From Clostridium prolinivorans (GTDB lineage Bacteria > Bacillota > Clostridia > Clostridiales > Clostridiaceae): a stretch of 64,000 nucleotides of DNA. This document shows, one piece after another, positions 10,040 to 21,013 of this stretch. Where the stretch lies: assembly GCF_004011155.1 (NCBI RefSeq), contig NZ_RJWG01000003.1, positions 1 through 64,000 of the forward strand. Reading direction: 5' to 3'. Under the pieces are notes generated by a model. The model had not been told where the DNA came from and searched no databases. It was given only the letters and a program-made list of their open reading frames with translations. Both the position numbers and the translations under genes were made by a program. Within the stretch, counting starts at the first letter, position 1; each line of letters opens with the position of its first letter.

Positions 10040-11317
10040 ATGTTATCAACCCTACGTAATGCATGGAGAACTCCTGAATTAAGGAAAAGAATATTATGGA
10101 CGCTGTTTTTAGTTGCAATTTACAGGATGGGGAATAGTATCCTCGTTCCTGGGGTTGATACAAATGTACTCAAAAATATGGCTACATCAGGTACTTTATT
10201 TGGATTTTATGATTTAATTTCTGGTGGAGCATTTAGCAAATTTAATATATTTGCTTTAGGAGTAGTACCATATATTAACGCATCTATAATTATTCAGCTG
10301 CTTACAGTAGCTATTCCATATTTAGAACAGCTTTCAAAAGAAGGCGAAGAAGGCCGAAAAAAATTACAAAATTATACTAGATATGCTTCAATAGCATTTG
10401 CTATATTACAGTCATATACAATATATGTTATAATATGGAATACAAATGCACTTAAAGATACTTCGAAGCTAACAATGTTTATAATTATGCTTACGGTTAC
10501 TACTGCATCAATTTTTTTGATGTGGTTAGGTGATCAAATAACAGTTAAAGGTATAGGGAATGGTATTTCATTAATTATTTTTATTAATATTATTTCAAGA
10601 ATTCCTTTTACCATATACCAGATTGTAGGTCTCCAAAGCATGGAACAAGTTAATATAGTAGAGGTTATAATATTTATAGCGGTTGCAGCAGCATTATTAA
10701 TTGTAGTTACGATAATGAGTTTGGCAGAAAGAAGAATACCTGTGCAGTATGCAGGAAAAACAGTTGGGAATAAAACTTTTAAAGGACAATCGACACATAT
10801 TCCTATAAATTTAAATGCATCAGGAGTAATAGCAATAATTTTTGCATCTTCTGTAATGCAATTTCCAGCAACTATAGCACAATTGTTCCCAAATTCAAAA
10901 ATATTCAGAGCAATTACTTCAAGTGACTATAGTCCGTTTAAACCTAATACGTGGTTATATGCGCTTGTGTTCTTTTTGTTAATATTATTTTTCTCTTGGT
11001 TTTATACTCAAATTACATTTAAACCAGATGAAATGGCAGAAAATATGCATAAATCTTCTGGTTTTATACCTGGAATAAGACCAGGAGAGTATACGGCAAA
11101 ATATATTGAAAAAGTACTAACAAAAGTTTCATTACTTGGAGGAGCCTTTGCAGCCATTATAGCAGTGTTCCCAATTATCGTTGAAGGTTATACAAAGTTT
11201 AAAGGGATATCATTTGGAGGAACCAGTTTATTAATTCTAGTTGGAGTTGCTCTTGAAATTGTAAGACAATTAGAGTCACAATTAGTAATGCGTCATTACC
11301 AAGGATTTTTAAAATAA
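10040..11317 (+). CDS. secY: Preprotein translocase subunit SecY
   Basis: A 425-residue polytopic membrane protein with about ten hydrophobic segments, the plug region (GVDTNVLKNMATSGTLFGFY), the GVVPYINASIIIQLLT helix and the basic cytoplasmic loop AERRIPVQYAGK. It forms the Sec channel with SecE and SecG. It starts on the base after the rplO stop; GAGGTGG at the end of rplO serves as ribosome site. Confidence 0.97.
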   Translation: MLSTLRNAWRTPELRKRILWTLFLVAIYRMGNSILVPGVDTNVLKNMATSGTLFGFYDLISGGAFSKFNIFALGVVPYINASIIIQLLTVAIPYLEQLSKEGEEGRKKLQNYTRYASIAFAILQSYTIYVIIWNTNALKDTSKLTMFIIMLTVTTASIFLMWLGDQITVKGIGNGISLIIFINIISRIPFTIYQIVGLQSMEQVNIVEVIIFIAVAAALLIVVTIMSLAERRIPVQYAGKTVGNKTFKGQSTHIPINLNASGVIAIIFASSVMQFPATIAQLFPNSKIFRAITSSDYSPFKPNTWLYALVFFLLILFFSWFYTQITFKPDEMAENMHKSSGFIPGIRPGEYTAKYIEKVLTKVSLLGGAFAAIIAVFPIIVEGYTKFKGISFGGTSLLILVGVALEIVRQLESQLVMRHYQGFLK

Positions 11318-11335
11318 AAATTGGAGATGGTGCTA

Positions 11336-12004
11336 TTGAAGATAGTTATATTAGGCCCTCCGGGTGCTGGAAAGGGAACTCAAGCTAAGTCAATATGCAA
11401 TAAATTTTCTATACCACATATATCTACAGGCGATATTTTCAGAAAACATATATCTATGGAGACTTCTCTAGGAATTGAAGCAAAAAAATACATCGAAAAA
11501 GGGCAATTAGTTCCTGATGATATAACAATTGATATTGTAATAGATAGATTAAAAAAAGATGATTGTACAACAGGATTTTTGCTAGATGGTTTTCCAAGAA
11601 CTGTTTATCAAGCAAAAGCATTGGATGATTTTCTTTTTAAATCGAAAAGTCAACTTGATACAGCATTATTAATAGATGTTCCAAAATATTTTATAATAGA
11701 AAGAATGAGCGGAAGAAGAGTTTGTCCATCTTGTGGAGCAAGTTATCACATAAAATTTAATCCTCCTGTTTTTGAAGGTAAATGTGATGTATGTGGAAAT
11801 GACATAATCCAAAGAAAGGACGATAAAGAAGAAACAGTTATAGAAAGACTTGAAATCTATGACGCAGAAACGCAACCTTTAATAAAATATTATAAAGATA
11901 AAAATTTATTAAATGTTGTAGACGGAACGAAAGCCATAAACGATGTCTTTAAAAATATTTGTGAAATTCTAGGAGAGATAAAAAATGATAATAATAAAAA
12001 ATGA
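11336..12004 (+). CDS. adk: Adenylate kinase
   Basis: A 222-residue enzyme converting ATP + AMP to 2 ADP. P-loop [10 protein letters not shown] near residue 7, NMP-binding segment [11 protein letters not shown], and a LID domain with a zinc-type CPSC...CDVC quartet as in Gram-positive enzymes. The start is the TTG at 11336 behind GGAGATGG, giving [10 protein letters not shown]. The end overlaps map by 20 bases. Confidence 0.96.
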   Translation: MKIVILGPPGAGKGTQAKSICNKFSIPHISTGDIFRKHISMETSLGIEAKKYIEKGQLVPDDITIDIVIDRLKKDDCTTGFLLDGFPRTVYQAKALDDFLFKSKSQLDTALLIDVPKYFIIERMSGRRVCPSCGASYHIKFNPPVFEGKCDVCGNDIIQRKDDKEETVIERLEIYDAETQPLIKYYKDKNLLNVVDGTKAINDVFKNICEILGEIKNDNNKK

Positions 12005-12731
12005 TAAAGAAATTGAATATATGAGGAGTGCGGGAAAGCTTGTAGGTGAAACCTTAGAAAAACTTGAAGAGGTAATAAAACCAGGAATAACCACTGCAGA
12101 ATTGGATAGAATAGCAGAAGAGTTCATAGTAAAGCATAATGCAAAACCATCATTTAAGGGTTACCAAGGATTTCCGGCTTCTATATGTACATCAATAAAT
12201 GATGAAGTAGTACATGGAATTCCAGGAAAAAGAATATTAAAAGAAGGCGATATAATTAGTATTGATTGTGGAGCTATATTAAATGGGTACCAAGGTGATG
12301 CTGCTAGAACTATAGGAGTTGGCAAAATATCTAAAGAAGCTGAAACTTTAATTGAAGTAACTAAAGAAAGTTTCTTTAAAGGGGTAGAAAAAGCACTAGT
12401 TGGGAATAGACTCACAGATATATCTTCAGCAATACAAAATTATGTAGAAAGCTTTAATTTTTCTGTTGTACGAGATTTTGTAGGTCACGGAATAGGAAGA
12501 GATATGCACGAAGATCCTGAAGTTCCTAATTTTGGGAGACCAGGTAGAGGACCTAAATTAAGTCATGGTATGGTTCTAGCTATAGAACCTATGGTTAATA
12601 TAGGGAGATATGATGTTTTAATACAGCCTAATGGCTGGACAGTGGTAACAGAAGATGGTTCTCTTTCAGCCCATTATGAAAATACAGTAGCTATTTTAAA
12701 TGATGGACCTGAAATACTAACTCTTATCTAA
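11985..12731 (+). CDS. map: Methionine aminopeptidase, type I
   Basis: A 248-residue enzyme that removes N-terminal methionine from new proteins. The five metal ligands are visible: two Asp in [18 protein letters not shown], His in [14 protein letters not shown], Glu in AIEPMVNIG and Glu in AHYENTVA. No N-terminal zinc extension is present. The gene begins within the end of adk and follows the order secY-adk-map seen in Bacillus. Confidence 0.96.
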   Translation: MIIIKNDKEIEYMRSAGKLVGETLEKLEEVIKPGITTAELDRIAEEFIVKHNAKPSFKGYQGFPASICTSINDEVVHGIPGKRILKEGDIISIDCGAILNGYQGDAARTIGVGKISKEAETLIEVTKESFFKGVEKALVGNRLTDISSAIQNYVESFNFSVVRDFVGHGIGRDMHEDPEVPNFGRPGRGPKLSHGMVLAIEPMVNIGRYDVLIQPNGWTVVTEDGSLSAHYENTVAILNDGPEILTLI

Positions 12732-12744
12732 TGAGGTGGTTAAT

Positions 12745-13026
12745 TTGATTAACAATGATTATATTGGAAGGCTGGTTTATTCAAAATCAGGCAGGGACGC
12801 AAATAGAGCTTTTATTATAATAGATACAATAGATGAGAATTATGTATATATATGCGATGGAGATTTGCGAACTGTTGAAAAGCCTAAAAAAAAGAAAATT
12901 AAGCATCTTAATATAACTAATATATATATAGATGAAATCAAAAATAAGCTTGAAAAAAAAGATAGAGTTAGTAACAAAGAGATAAAAAAGTGTTTACAGC
13001 ATATGAACTCTAATAAGGAGGTTTGA
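12745..13026 (+). CDS. KOW-domain RNA-binding protein, YbzG-like
   Basis: A 93-residue basic protein with a short KOW/L14e-like beta domain ([20 protein letters not shown]) and a lysine-rich C-terminal half. B. subtilis has a similar small gene, ybzG, between map and infA, so gene order supports the assignment. Its function is not established. The start is probably TTG at 12745, five bases after GAGGTGG; GTG at 12736 overlaps that site. Confidence 0.75.
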   Translation: MINNDYIGRLVYSKSGRDANRAFIIIDTIDENYVYICDGDLRTVEKPKKKKIKHLNITNIYIDEIKNKLEKKDRVSNKEIKKCLQHMNSNKEV

Positions 13027-13033
13027 TTACCTT

Positions 13034-13252
13034 ATGTCAAAAGATGATGTTATTGAAATGCAAGGTAAGGTTTTAGAAGCTTTGCCTAATGCTATGTTTA
13101 GAGTTGAACTTGAGAGTGGTCATGAGATATTGGCTCATATTTCAGGAAAGTTAAGAATGAATTTTATAAGAATTATACCAGGAGATAAAGTTACTGTGGA
13201 GCTTTCTCCATATGACTTAACTCGTGGTAGAATAACCTGGAGAGCAAAGTAA
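13034..13252 (+). CDS. infA: Translation initiation factor IF-1
   Basis: A 72-residue S1-type OB-fold protein ([20 protein letters not shown], then [14 protein letters not shown]). IF-1 occupies the ribosomal A site during initiation. The gene lies seven bases after the KOW gene, whose end supplies AAGGAGG. Confidence 0.97.
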   Translation: MSKDDVIEMQGKVLEALPNAMFRVELESGHEILAHISGKLRMNFIRIIPGDKVTVELSPYDLTRGRITWRAK

Positions 13253-13255
13253 TAA

Positions 13256-13381
<126 letters not shown>

Positions 13382-13384
13382 AAT

Positions 13385-13432
13385 GTTTTAGGGGCGGCTG
13401 ACAGTAAAACAAAAGTTTTATTGGCCTAAAAC
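13385..13432 (+). promoter_or_regulatory. Two-tier hairpin upstream of rpsM
   Basis: In the 117-base rpmJ-rpsM gap, GTTTTAGG (13385-13392) pairs perfectly with CCTAAAAC (13425-13432). The enclosed bases hold a second stem, GTAAAAC/GTTTTAT, around an AAAA loop. No T tract follows, so it does not look like a simple terminator. It could be an autoregulatory site or a processing point; its function is unknown. Confidence 0.4.
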
Positions 13433-13498
13433 TTTAATATATATATAAAACTAATAAATTTGGTTTATTTCATTAATACCTAGGAGGTGTAAGATTTA

Positions 13499-13867
13499 AT
13501 GGCAAGAATAGCAGGTGTTGACCTACCAAAAGAAAAAAGAGTTGAAATAGGTTTAACATATATATATGGTATAGGATTACCAACATCACAAAAAATATTA
13601 AAAGAAACAGGAATTAATCCAGATACAAGGGTAAAAGACTTAACAGAAGAAGAAGTTAATGCATTAAGAGATTATGTAAAGAACTTAAAAGTTGAAGGTG
13701 ACTTAAGAAGAGATGTAGCTCTTAATATTAAGAGATTAATAGAAATAGGATGTTATAGAGGTATAAGACACAGAAAAGGTCTTCCAGTAAGAGGACAAAG
13801 AACTAAAACTAATGCAAGAACTAGAAAAGGCCCAAAGAGAGCTATAGGGGCTAAAAAGAAGAAATAG
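13499..13867 (+). CDS. rpsM: 30S ribosomal protein S13
   Basis: A 122-residue S13 with the helix-two-turn-helix region ([34 protein letters not shown]) and the basic tail [18 protein letters not shown]. It forms bridges to the 50S subunit and touches the P-site tRNA. ATG behind TAGGAGGTG; it opens the alpha section. Confidence 0.97.
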   Translation: MARIAGVDLPKEKRVEIGLTYIYGIGLPTSQKILKETGINPDTRVKDLTEEEVNALRDYVKNLKVEGDLRRDVALNIKRLIEIGCYRGIRHRKGLPVRGQRTKTNARTRKGPKRAIGAKKKK

Positions 13868-13882
13868 TAAGGAGGTAAGGAA

Positions 13883-14281
13883 ATGGCAGCTCAAAAAGTT
13901 AAGAGAACTACTAGAAGAAGAAAAGAAAGAAAAAATGTTGAGCATGGTGCTGCACATATTAAATCCACTTTTAATAACTCTATAGTTACACTTACTGATA
14001 AAAATGGAAATGCTTTATCATGGGCTAGTGCAGGTGGATTAGGCTTTAGAGGATCAAGAAAAAGTACTCCATACGCTGCTCAAATGGCAGCAGAAACTGC
14101 TGCAAAAGCAGCAATGGAACATGGTTTAAGAAGTGTTGAAGTTTATGTAAAGGGACCAGGAGCAGGAAGAGAAGCTGCTATAAGATCTCTTCAGGCAGCA
14201 GGACTTGAAGTAACTTTAATTAAAGACGTTACTCCAATACCACATAATGGATGCAGACCACCAAAAAGAAGAAGAGTTTAA
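13883..14281 (+). CDS. rpsK: 30S ribosomal protein S11
   Basis: A 132-residue S11 with [20 protein letters not shown], the [20 protein letters not shown] helix and the C-terminal [17 protein letters not shown]. It lies on the platform near the mRNA exit. It starts 15 bases after rpsM behind AAGGAGGTAAGG. Confidence 0.97.
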   Translation: MAAQKVKRTTRRRKERKNVEHGAAHIKSTFNNSIVTLTDKNGNALSWASAGGLGFRGSRKSTPYAAQMAAETAAKAAMEHGLRSVEVYVKGPGAGREAAIRSLQAAGLEVTLIKDVTPIPHNGCRPPKRRRV

Positions 14282-14318
14282 TTATATATATAGAAAAATG
14301 CAGGAGGTGTAAATTTTA

Positions 14319-14939
14319 ATGGCAAGATATACTGGAGCTCACTGCAGAATATGCAGAAGAGAAGGAATAAAGCTATTCCTTAAAGGGGATAGATGCTATA
14401 CAGATAAATGTGCATTTGCTAGAAGAGGATATGCACCAGGACAACACGGACAAAATAAGAAGAAGCTTTCAAACTATGGTGTTCAGTTAAGAGAAAAGCA
14501 AAAAGCTAAGAGAATATATGAATTATTAGAAAGTCAATTTAAAACATACTACGATAAAGCTGAAAGAATGAAGGGAATAACAGGTGAAAACTTATTAAAA
14601 CTTCTTGAAATGAGATTAGATAACGTAGTATTCAGACTAGGATTTGGAAGTTCAAGAAGAGAAGCTAGACAATTAGTTACTCATGGACATTTTTTAGTAA
14701 ATGGTAAGAAAGTAGATATACCATCATATAGTGTATCTGTTGGTGATGTAATAACTGTTGCAGAAAAAAGCAGAAACAGTGAAAGATTTAAGATGTTTAT
14801 TGAAAATCCAAAAGCTCTTCCAAATTGGCTAGAAGGCAACTTAGAAAACTTTGAAGGTAAAGTGATTTCTGAGCCAACTAGAGCTGATATTGACGTTCCA
14901 GTTAATGAAACACTAATAGTTGAGTTATACAGCAAGTAA
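14319..14939 (+). CDS. rpsD: 30S ribosomal protein S4 (C+ form)
   Basis: A 206-residue S4. The N-terminus keeps four cysteines (CRIC at residues 9-12, then Cys 26 and Cys 31), the zinc-binding C+ type, followed by an S4 RNA-binding domain ([20 protein letters not shown]). It nucleates 30S assembly. Here it lies in the alpha cluster between rpsK and rpoA, whereas in B. subtilis rpsD is elsewhere. Confidence 0.97.
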   Translation: MARYTGAHCRICRREGIKLFLKGDRCYTDKCAFARRGYAPGQHGQNKKKLSNYGVQLREKQKAKRIYELLESQFKTYYDKAERMKGITGENLLKLLEMRLDNVVFRLGFGSSRREARQLVTHGHFLVNGKKVDIPSYSVSVGDVITVAEKSRNSERFKMFIENPKALPNWLEGNLENFEGKVISEPTRADIDVPVNETLIVELYSK

Positions 14940-15005
14940 TTAAAATAGAATCAGTTGCCCTCAAAATAGCGAAAAATTGAATAATAAGGAGGGTTTGTAT
15001 ATAAA

Positions 15006-15953
15006 ATGTTAGAAATAGAAAAGCCTAAAATTGAATGTGTTGAACTTAAAGAAGATGGTACTTATGGTAAATTTGTAGTAGAACCATTAGAAAGAGGTTA
15101 TGGAATAACTCTAGGTAATGCATTAAGAAGAATTTTACTTTCCTCATTACCTGGAGCAGCAGCAACCTCTGTTAGAATAGAAAATGTACTTCATGAATTT
15201 TCAAGTGTTCAAGGAGTAAAAGAAGATGTCACTGAACTTATACTAAACATAAAAAGTTTAGCATTGAAGATGAATGGTGAAGGCCCTAGCACTATATATA
15301 TAGATGCCAATGGGGAAGGAGAAGTAACTGGAGCAGATATAAAAACTGATGGAAATGTAGAAATTGTAAACAAAGATTTACATATAGCAACATTAGATGA
15401 AGATGGTAAGCTATATATGGAAATCACTGTTGACAGAGGAAGAGGATATGTTTCTCAAACTAAAAACAAGAAAGATAATCTACCTATAAATACAATCCCT
15501 GTTGATTCAATATATACTCCAGTAAAAAGAGTTAATTTTAATGTAGAAAATACTAGAGTTGGTCAAATTACAGATTATGATAAACTAACTCTTGAAGTGT
15601 GGACTAATGGAACAATAAAACCAGATGAAGCTATAGGATTATCTGCTAAAATTCTTATAGAACACTTTAAATTATTTATGACTCTTACAGATCAAGCTAA
15701 TAATGTTGAAATAATGGTTGAAAAAGAAGAAGATAAAAAAGAAAAAGTTCTTGAAATGACAATTGAAGAACTTGATTTATCTGTAAGAAGTTATAACTGC
15801 TTAAAGAGAGCTGGAATTAATACAGTACAAGAATTAACTCAAAGATCTATAGATGATATGATGAAAGTTAGAAACTTAGGTAAAAAATCACTTGAAGAAG
15901 TAGAGCAAAAGCTTGCTACTCTTGGTTTAAGCTTAAAACAAAGTGAAGAATAA
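15006..15953 (+). CDS. rpoA: DNA-directed RNA polymerase subunit alpha
   Basis: A 315-residue alpha subunit: N-terminal assembly domain ([20 protein letters not shown] at about residues 31-50), linker near 230, and C-terminal domain with the DNA- and UP-element-binding helices ([20 protein letters not shown], then [13 protein letters not shown]). ATG behind AAGGAGGG after 66 bases that show nothing distinctive. Confidence 0.97.
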   Translation: MLEIEKPKIECVELKEDGTYGKFVVEPLERGYGITLGNALRRILLSSLPGAAATSVRIENVLHEFSSVQGVKEDVTELILNIKSLALKMNGEGPSTIYIDANGEGEVTGADIKTDGNVEIVNKDLHIATLDEDGKLYMEITVDRGRGYVSQTKNKKDNLPINTIPVDSIYTPVKRVNFNVENTRVGQITDYDKLTLEVWTNGTIKPDEAIGLSAKILIEHFKLFMTLTDQANNVEIMVEKEEDKKEKVLEMTIEELDLSVRSYNCLKRAGINTVQELTQRSIDDMMKVRNLGKKSLEEVEQKLATLGLSLKQSEE

Positions 15954-15994
15954 AACTTTGTGTGCCCACCAATTGTGATAAAGGAGGTAAAGAC

Positions 15995-16336
15995 ATGGCA
16001 GGATATCGTAAATTAGGTCGTCCAACTGATCAAAGAAAAGCAATGTTAAGAAATCTTGTTACTAGTTTCTTAAAAAATGGTAAAATACAAACAACTGAAA
16101 CTAGAGCAAAAGAAACTAAAAATATAGCTGAAAAAATGATTACTCTTGCTAAAAGAGGAGATCTTCATGCTAGAAGACAAGTGCTTTCATTTGTAACAGA
16201 AGAGAGTGTTGTTACAAATTTATTTGATAATATAGCTCCAAAGTATGCTGAAAGAAATGGCGGATATACTAGAATGTATAAAGTAGGTCCAAGAAGAGGC
16301 GACGGAGCAGAAATGGTTATACTAGAGTTAGTGTAA
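15995..16336 (+). CDS. rplQ: 50S ribosomal protein L17
   Basis: A 113-residue L17 ([39 protein letters not shown]). The ATG at 15995 is preceded by AAAGGAGGTAA; the ATT-to-GTG region upstream in frame is not a start. It ends the ribosomal cluster and is followed by a terminator. Confidence 0.97.
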   Translation: MAGYRKLGRPTDQRKAMLRNLVTSFLKNGKIQTTETRAKETKNIAEKMITLAKRGDLHARRQVLSFVTEESVVTNLFDNIAPKYAERNGGYTRMYKVGPRRGDGAEMVILELV

Positions 16337-16378
16337 TAGTAAAAGTAACACATCAAAAGGTGATGTTGTAAGCTAACT

Positions 16379-16414
16379 AAAAGGGATTAAGTTAAATTAG
16401 CTTAGTCCCTTTTT
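16379..16414 (+). terminator. Terminator after the ribosomal cluster
   Basis: AAAAGGGATTAAG pairs with CTTAGTCCCTTTT (one G-U pair) over a nine-base loop and runs into T's. A smaller hairpin ACATCA/TGATGT precedes it near 16350. ecfA1 starts only 19 bases later, so some readthrough may feed the transporter genes. Confidence 0.85.
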
Positions 16415-16432
16415 AAATAGAGGTGTTTTATT

Positions 16433-17275
16433 ATGGGAAATATGGTAGAGTGCAGGGAGCTTAAATACCAATACGCAGGGACAGAAGAAGAAAATGGTAA
16501 AATTGCAATAAATAATATAGATATAAACATAAAAAAAGGTGAATTTCTTGTAATATTAGGACGAAATGGTTCTGGAAAATCAACATTAGCTAAGCATATT
16601 AATGCTTTACTTCTTCCTACTTCTGGCAAAGTATATGTAGATGGATTAGATACATCAGATCCAAATAATTTATGGAATATAAGAAATAAAGCTGGTATGG
16701 TGTTTCAAAATCCAGATAACCAAATAGTGGCAACTATTGTTGAAGAAGATGTAGCTTTTGGACCAGAAAATTTGGGTATAGAACCAAGTGAAATAAGGAA
16801 AAGAGTAAATGATGCTCTTAAAACAGTAGATATGTATGAATATAGAAAACATGCTCCTCATCTTTTATCAGGAGGTCAAAAACAGAGGATTGCTATAGCT
16901 GGTATATTAGCTATGAGACCAGAATGTATTGTTTTTGATGAACCTACTGCAATGCTTGATCCATCTGGAAGAAAAGAAGTAATAAAAACTATTAAAGAAA
17001 TAAATAAAATTTATGGTATTACTATAGTGCTTATAACTCACTTTATGGAAGAAGCTGCAGAAGCTGATAGAATAATTGTAATGGACAAAGGAAGCTTAAT
17101 AATGGAAGGGACTCCGAGAGATATATTTAGTAAAGTTTCAGTAATGAAAAATATTGGATTAGATGTCCCACAAGTTACTGAATTAGCTTATGAATTACAA
17201 AAGAGTGGTATTAAAATTGATACTAACATATTAACTATAGAAGAAATGGTGGAAGCATTATGTCAATTAATATAG
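16433..17275 (+). CDS. ecfA1: Energy-coupling factor transporter ATPase EcfA1
   Basis: A 280-residue ABC ATPase with Walker [10 protein letters not shown] (about residue 43), Q-loop QNPDNQ, signature LSGGQKQR, Walker [14 protein letters not shown] and the H-loop ITH. With EcfA2 and EcfT it forms the shared energizing module for vitamin-binding S components encoded elsewhere. The Firmicute order rplQ-ecfA1-ecfA2-ecfT-truA is kept. It overlaps ecfA2 by 16 bases. Confidence 0.93.
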   Translation: MGNMVECRELKYQYAGTEEENGKIAINNIDINIKKGEFLVILGRNGSGKSTLAKHINALLLPTSGKVYVDGLDTSDPNNLWNIRNKAGMVFQNPDNQIVATIVEEDVAFGPENLGIEPSEIRKRVNDALKTVDMYEYRKHAPHLLSGGQKQRIAIAGILAMRPECIVFDEPTAMLDPSGRKEVIKTIKEINKIYGITIVLITHFMEEAAEADRIIVMDKGSLIMEGTPRDIFSKVSVMKNIGLDVPQVTELAYELQKSGIKIDTNILTIEEMVEALCQLI

Positions 17276-18123
17276 AGAATATAACACATATATATATGAA
17301 AGGTTCTCCCTTTGAAAAAAAAGCTTTAGATAATGTATCTATTAAAATAAATGATGGTGAGTTTATTGCACTTATAGGTCATACTGGTTCAGGGAAATCT
17401 ACTTTAATACAACATATAAATGGATTATTAAAACCTGACAATGGTAAAATATTTATAGATGACATAGACATTACAAGTAAGAATATAAAACTTAGTGAAA
17501 TAAGAAAAAAAGTAGGACTTGTTTTTCAATATCCAGAATATCAACTTTTTGAAGAAACTATAGAAAAAGATATAGCTTTTGGTCCTAAAAATTTAGGCTT
17601 AAGTGAAGAAGAAATAAATAATAGGGTAAAAAGAGCTATGAATATGGTTGGACTTGATTATGAAACTTATAAAAACAAATCTCCATTTGATTTAAGCGGA
17701 GGTCAAAAAAGGAGAGTTGCCATAGCAGGAGTTGTTGCTATGGAACCTAATGTACTTATTTTAGATGAGCCAACTGCTGGATTAGATCCAAAAGGAAGAG
17801 ATGATATATTAAACCAGGTAAAGTTACTTCATAAAGAGTATAAAATGACAGTAATTTTAGTTTCTCACAGTATGGAAGATGTAGCTAAAGTTGCTGATAG
17901 AATATTAGTTATGCATAAAGGTAAATGTATACTTGATGGGAAACCAGAAAAAATATTTAAAGAAATAGATACTTTAGAAAGTGTTGGCTTAGCAGTCCCA
18001 CAAGTTACGTATTTAATGAAAGCTCTTAAGGAAAAAGGCTTTGATATATCAGAAGATGCATTTACCATAAATCAAGCTAAAAATGAAATATTAAAGATTT
18101 TAAGGAGAGCAAAAAATGATTAA
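17260..18123 (+). CDS. ecfA2: Energy-coupling factor transporter ATPase EcfA2
   Basis: A 287-residue ABC ATPase with Walker [11 protein letters not shown]-loop [10 protein letters not shown], signature DLSGGQKRR, Walker [14 protein letters not shown] and H-loop VSHS. It pairs with EcfA1 in the ECF module. The start lies inside ecfA1 and the end overlaps ecfT by eight bases, so the three are one translational unit. Confidence 0.93.
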   Translation: MSINIENITHIYMKGSPFEKKALDNVSIKINDGEFIALIGHTGSGKSTLIQHINGLLKPDNGKIFIDDIDITSKNIKLSEIRKKVGLVFQYPEYQLFEETIEKDIAFGPKNLGLSEEEINNRVKRAMNMVGLDYETYKNKSPFDLSGGQKRRVAIAGVVAMEPNVLILDEPTAGLDPKGRDDILNQVKLLHKEYKMTVILVSHSMEDVAKVADRILVMHKGKCILDGKPEKIFKEIDTLESVGLAVPQVTYLMKALKEKGFDISEDAFTINQAKNEILKILRRAKND

Positions 18124-18916
18124 GGATATTACTCTAGGACAATATATACCTGGTGAATCATTTGTACATAAGCTTGATCCAAGAATTAAAATAATAATTT
18201 CTATAATTTTTATATCTTCTCTTTTTATAATAAATAATTTTAAAGGATATATATTTGTAGTTGCATTTATTGCAACCACTATAATAATATCAAAAGTTCC
18301 TTTTAAATTTATATACAAAGGATTAAAACCAATATTCATATTACTTATATTTACCGCTTTTATAAATATATTTATGACAACTGGTGAAGGCACACCTTTA
18401 ATTCATTGGAAATTTATAAAAATATATAAAGAAGGACTTATACTAGCAGCTTTTATGATAATAAGGCTTACTTTCCTTATAATAGGAACATCACTATTAA
18501 CATTGACAACTTCTCCAATTGAACTAACAGATGGTATAGAGAAATTATTAAATCCTTTTAGAAAGATAGGTATACCTTCTCATGAATTAGCAATGATGAT
18601 GACTATAGCTTTAAGGTTTATTCCAACTCTTATGGATGAAACTGATAAAATTATGAAAGCTCAAATGGCAAGGGGAGCCGATTTTGAAAGCGGAAACTTA
18701 TTTGCTAGGGCTAAAAATTTAATTCCATTATTAGTACCTTTATTTATAAGTTCATTTAGAAGAGCAGATGAACTTGCTATGGCTATGGAAGCAAGATGTT
18801 ATAGAGGTGGAGAAGGAAGAACAAGGATGAAGGTATTAAAGTTAGAAAATAGAGATTATATAGCAAGTAGTTTCACTGTTTTGTATGTATTATTATGTAT
18901 TTTTAGTAGAAGCTAA
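18116..18916 (+). CDS. ecfT: Energy-coupling factor transporter membrane protein EcfT
   Basis: A 266-residue membrane protein with hydrophobic stretches near residues 25-75, 85-105 and at the C-terminus, the N-terminal [12 protein letters not shown] motif and the ARG coupling motif ([13 protein letters not shown], and [11 protein letters not shown]) that contacts the ATPases. No substrate-binding S component is present nearby. Confidence 0.92.
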   Translation: MIKDITLGQYIPGESFVHKLDPRIKIIISIIFISSLFIINNFKGYIFVVAFIATTIIISKVPFKFIYKGLKPIFILLIFTAFINIFMTTGEGTPLIHWKFIKIYKEGLILAAFMIIRLTFLIIGTSLLTLTTSPIELTDGIEKLLNPFRKIGIPSHELAMMMTIALRFIPTLMDETDKIMKAQMARGADFESGNLFARAKNLIPLLVPLFISSFRRADELAMAMEARCYRGGEGRTRMKVLKLENRDYIASSFTVLYVLLCIFSRS

Positions 18917-18938
18917 TAATTTTTTATGAGGTAAAAAT

Positions 18939-19673
18939 ATGAGAAATATAAAGCTCGTAATAGAGTATGATGGAACAAATTATTCTGGCTGGCAAATACA
19001 AAAAAATGCTACAAGTGTTCAAGGAAAACTTCAAGAAACATTAAAAAAAATAACAGGTGAAGATATTGAAGTTATAGGATGCAGCAGAACTGATGCTGGA
19101 GTACATGCAAGAAGATTTGTTGCTAATTTTAAAACAGAAAGTAAAATACCTTATAAAAATTTTAAAGCTGCTTTAAACAGTAATCTTCCTTCTGATATTG
19201 TAATAATAAATTCAGAAGAAGTTTCTTTAGACTTTCATTCTAGGTATTCAAGTAAAGGAAAACTTTATAGCTATACCATATTAAATAAAGAAGAGCCAGC
19301 TGCTATAGGCAGAAATTATGTTTATCATTATAAAAGAAAACTAGATGTTGAAGCAATGAATAAAGCTTGTAAATTTTTTTTAGGCACACATGATTTTGCG
19401 GCTTTTAAAAGTTCAGGAAGTTCAGTAAAAAACACTATAAGGACTATACAAAAAGCTTATTTCAAAGTAAATGCAGATAAAATAATTTTTTATATTGAAG
19501 CTGATGGGTTTTTGTATAATATGGTAAGAATAATAGTAGGTACTTTAATTGATGTAGGTATTCATAAAATAAATCCAGAATATGTGTTAGAAATAATAAA
19601 ATCTAAAGATAGAAAAAGAGCTTCGAAAACAGTTCCGGCAAGTGGATTATGTCTTGAATTTGTCTATTATTAA
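18939..19673 (+). CDS. truA: tRNA pseudouridine(38-40) synthase TruA
   Basis: A 244-residue pseudouridine synthase with IEYDGTNYSGWQIQ at the N-terminus and the catalytic Asp in the CSRTDAGVHARRF motif (about residue 51). It modifies U38-40 in the tRNA anticodon arm. It starts 22 bases after ecfT behind GAGGTAA. Confidence 0.95.
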   Translation: MRNIKLVIEYDGTNYSGWQIQKNATSVQGKLQETLKKITGEDIEVIGCSRTDAGVHARRFVANFKTESKIPYKNFKAALNSNLPSDIVIINSEEVSLDFHSRYSSKGKLYSYTILNKEEPAAIGRNYVYHYKRKLDVEAMNKACKFFLGTHDFAAFKSSGSSVKNTIRTIQKAYFKVNADKIIFYIEADGFLYNMVRIIVGTLIDVGIHKINPEYVLEIIKSKDRKRASKTVPASGLCLEFVYY

Positions 19674-19687
19674 ATAAAGGAAATTTA

Positions 19688-19716
19688 TTGACACACCAGG
19701 TCGAATGTATTATAAT
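19688..19716 (+). promoter_or_regulatory. Promoter of rplM-rpsI
   Basis: TTGACA and TATAAT separated by 17 bases are full consensus sigma-A elements. They lie 15 bases after the truA stop, so rplM-rpsI can be transcribed independently. The start point would be near 19723. Confidence 0.9.
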
Positions 19717-19723
19717 GAATAAT

Positions 19724-19800
19724 GTTGTATTATGTAGTGTATAAGATCCACTAGCCCCGGGTCTTGACATAGATAAACGTTTTTTATGTAGAGTTCAGGG
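19724..19800 (+). promoter_or_regulatory. L13-type ribosomal protein leader
   Basis: The roughly 85-base leader holds AAGATCC pairing with GGGTCTT (one G-U) around a nine-base loop near 19743-19765, followed by TACATAAAAAACG-like pairing segments. Firmicutes are known to carry an L13 leader element just upstream of rplM, and position and structure fit it. The family match has not been computed. Confidence 0.6.
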
Positions 19801-19810
19801 AGGGAAAAAG

Positions 19811-20245
19811 ATGAAATCATACTTAGCAAAAAAGAATGAAATTGAAAGAAAATGGTATGTAATTGATGCAGCAGGGAAACCACTAGGAAGAGTTGCAAGC
19901 CAAGTTGCTACAATTTTAAGAGGAAAACACAAACCAATATTTACACCAAATGTTGATACTGGAGATTTCGTAATAGTTATTAATGCTGAAAAAGTTGTTT
20001 TAACAGGAAAGAAACTTGATCAAAAAATGATGAGACATCACTCATTATATCCAGGTGGATTAAAAGAAACTCCATATAGAGAAGTTTTAGCAAAGAAACC
20101 TGAATATGCTTTCAAAGAAGCAGTAAGAAGAATGCTTCCAAGTGGACCATTAGGAAGAGATATGCTTAGCAAATTAAAAGTATATAGAGGTGCTGAACAT
20201 GAACATGCAGCACAAAAACCAGAAGTACTTGAGTTAAAGTACTAG
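19811..20245 (+). CDS. rplM: 50S ribosomal protein L13
   Basis: A 144-residue L13 with [20 protein letters not shown] and the [20 protein letters not shown] segment. It is an early 50S assembly protein. ATG follows AGGGAGGGAAA. The pair rplM-rpsI is an operon in most bacteria. Confidence 0.97.
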   Translation: MKSYLAKKNEIERKWYVIDAAGKPLGRVASQVATILRGKHKPIFTPNVDTGDFVIVINAEKVVLTGKKLDQKMMRHHSLYPGGLKETPYREVLAKKPEYAFKEAVRRMLPSGPLGRDMLSKLKVYRGAEHEHAAQKPEVLELKY

Positions 20246-20273
20246 TTATTGGAAGCAGGAGGGAGGATTTAAA

Positions 20274-20666
20274 ATGGCTAAAGTTCAGTATATAGGAACT
20301 GGAAGAAGAAAAAAATCAGTCGCTAGAGTTAGACTTGTACCAGGTGAAGGTAAAATAACAATTAATAAAAGAGATATAGAAAATTATTTTGGATTAGAAA
20401 CTTTAAGATTTATAGTTAATCAGCCATTAGTATTAACTGGAACTAAAGAAAAATTTGATGTTATAGTAAATGTTAATGGTGGAGGATATACAGGTCAAGC
20501 TGGTGCTATTAGACATGGAATAGCTAGAGCATTAGTTAAAGCTGATGAAAATCTTAGACCAGAACTTAAGAAAGCTGGTTTCTTAACAAGAGATCCAAGA
20601 ATGAAAGAAAGAAAGAAATACGGTCTTAAGAAAGCTAGAAGAGCACCACAATTCTCAAAGAGATAA
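20274..20666 (+). CDS. rpsI: 30S ribosomal protein S9
   Basis: A 130-residue S9 ([20 protein letters not shown]) ending in the conserved basic tail [12 protein letters not shown] that reaches the P-site tRNA. ATG behind GGAGGGAGG, 28 bases after rplM. Confidence 0.97.
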   Translation: MAKVQYIGTGRRKKSVARVRLVPGEGKITINKRDIENYFGLETLRFIVNQPLVLTGTKEKFDVIVNVNGGGYTGQAGAIRHGIARALVKADENLRPELKKAGFLTRDPRMKERKKYGLKKARRAPQFSKR

Positions 20667-20725
20667 AAATATCTTTTTCCAAGAAAGTACGCTTGGAATT
20701 TCAAAATTTGCTCAAAGAAGATACA

Positions 20726-20757
20726 AACGTCAGGGGAAGAGCCTCTGGCGTTTTTTT
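20726..20757 (+). terminator. Terminator of rplM-rpsI
   Basis: AACGTCAGGG pairs with CTCTGGCGTT through two G-U pairs over a GAAGAGC-type loop and is followed by seven T's. This is a strong intrinsic terminator. Confidence 0.92.
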
Positions 20758-21000
20758 ATTTCAAAAAAATTACCAAAAATTTTATAATTTAAAAAAATAA
20801 ATTTAGTCAAAACTATAATAAAGGTTTTAAATTAAATCTAAATAAAAAACCTTATAAAAGTAGTAAGTTTTATGTTCTTATAATAAATAAGGAAAATAAT
20901 AAAACTCATATAAGAAATGAACAAATACATTAAAAACAATAAAATTATCTATGCAATAAATCTATTCATTAAAAATATTTCTCTTGAACAAAATTTTAAA
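20758..21000. other. AT-rich gap between rpsI and cwlD
   Basis: About 240 bases of very AT-rich sequence. No coding frame, RNA fold or repeat was recognised. It presumably carries the cwlD promoter, probably sporulation-specific, but I cannot mark one with confidence. Confidence 0.5.
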
Positions 21001-21013
21001 GGAGGTATTTTTG

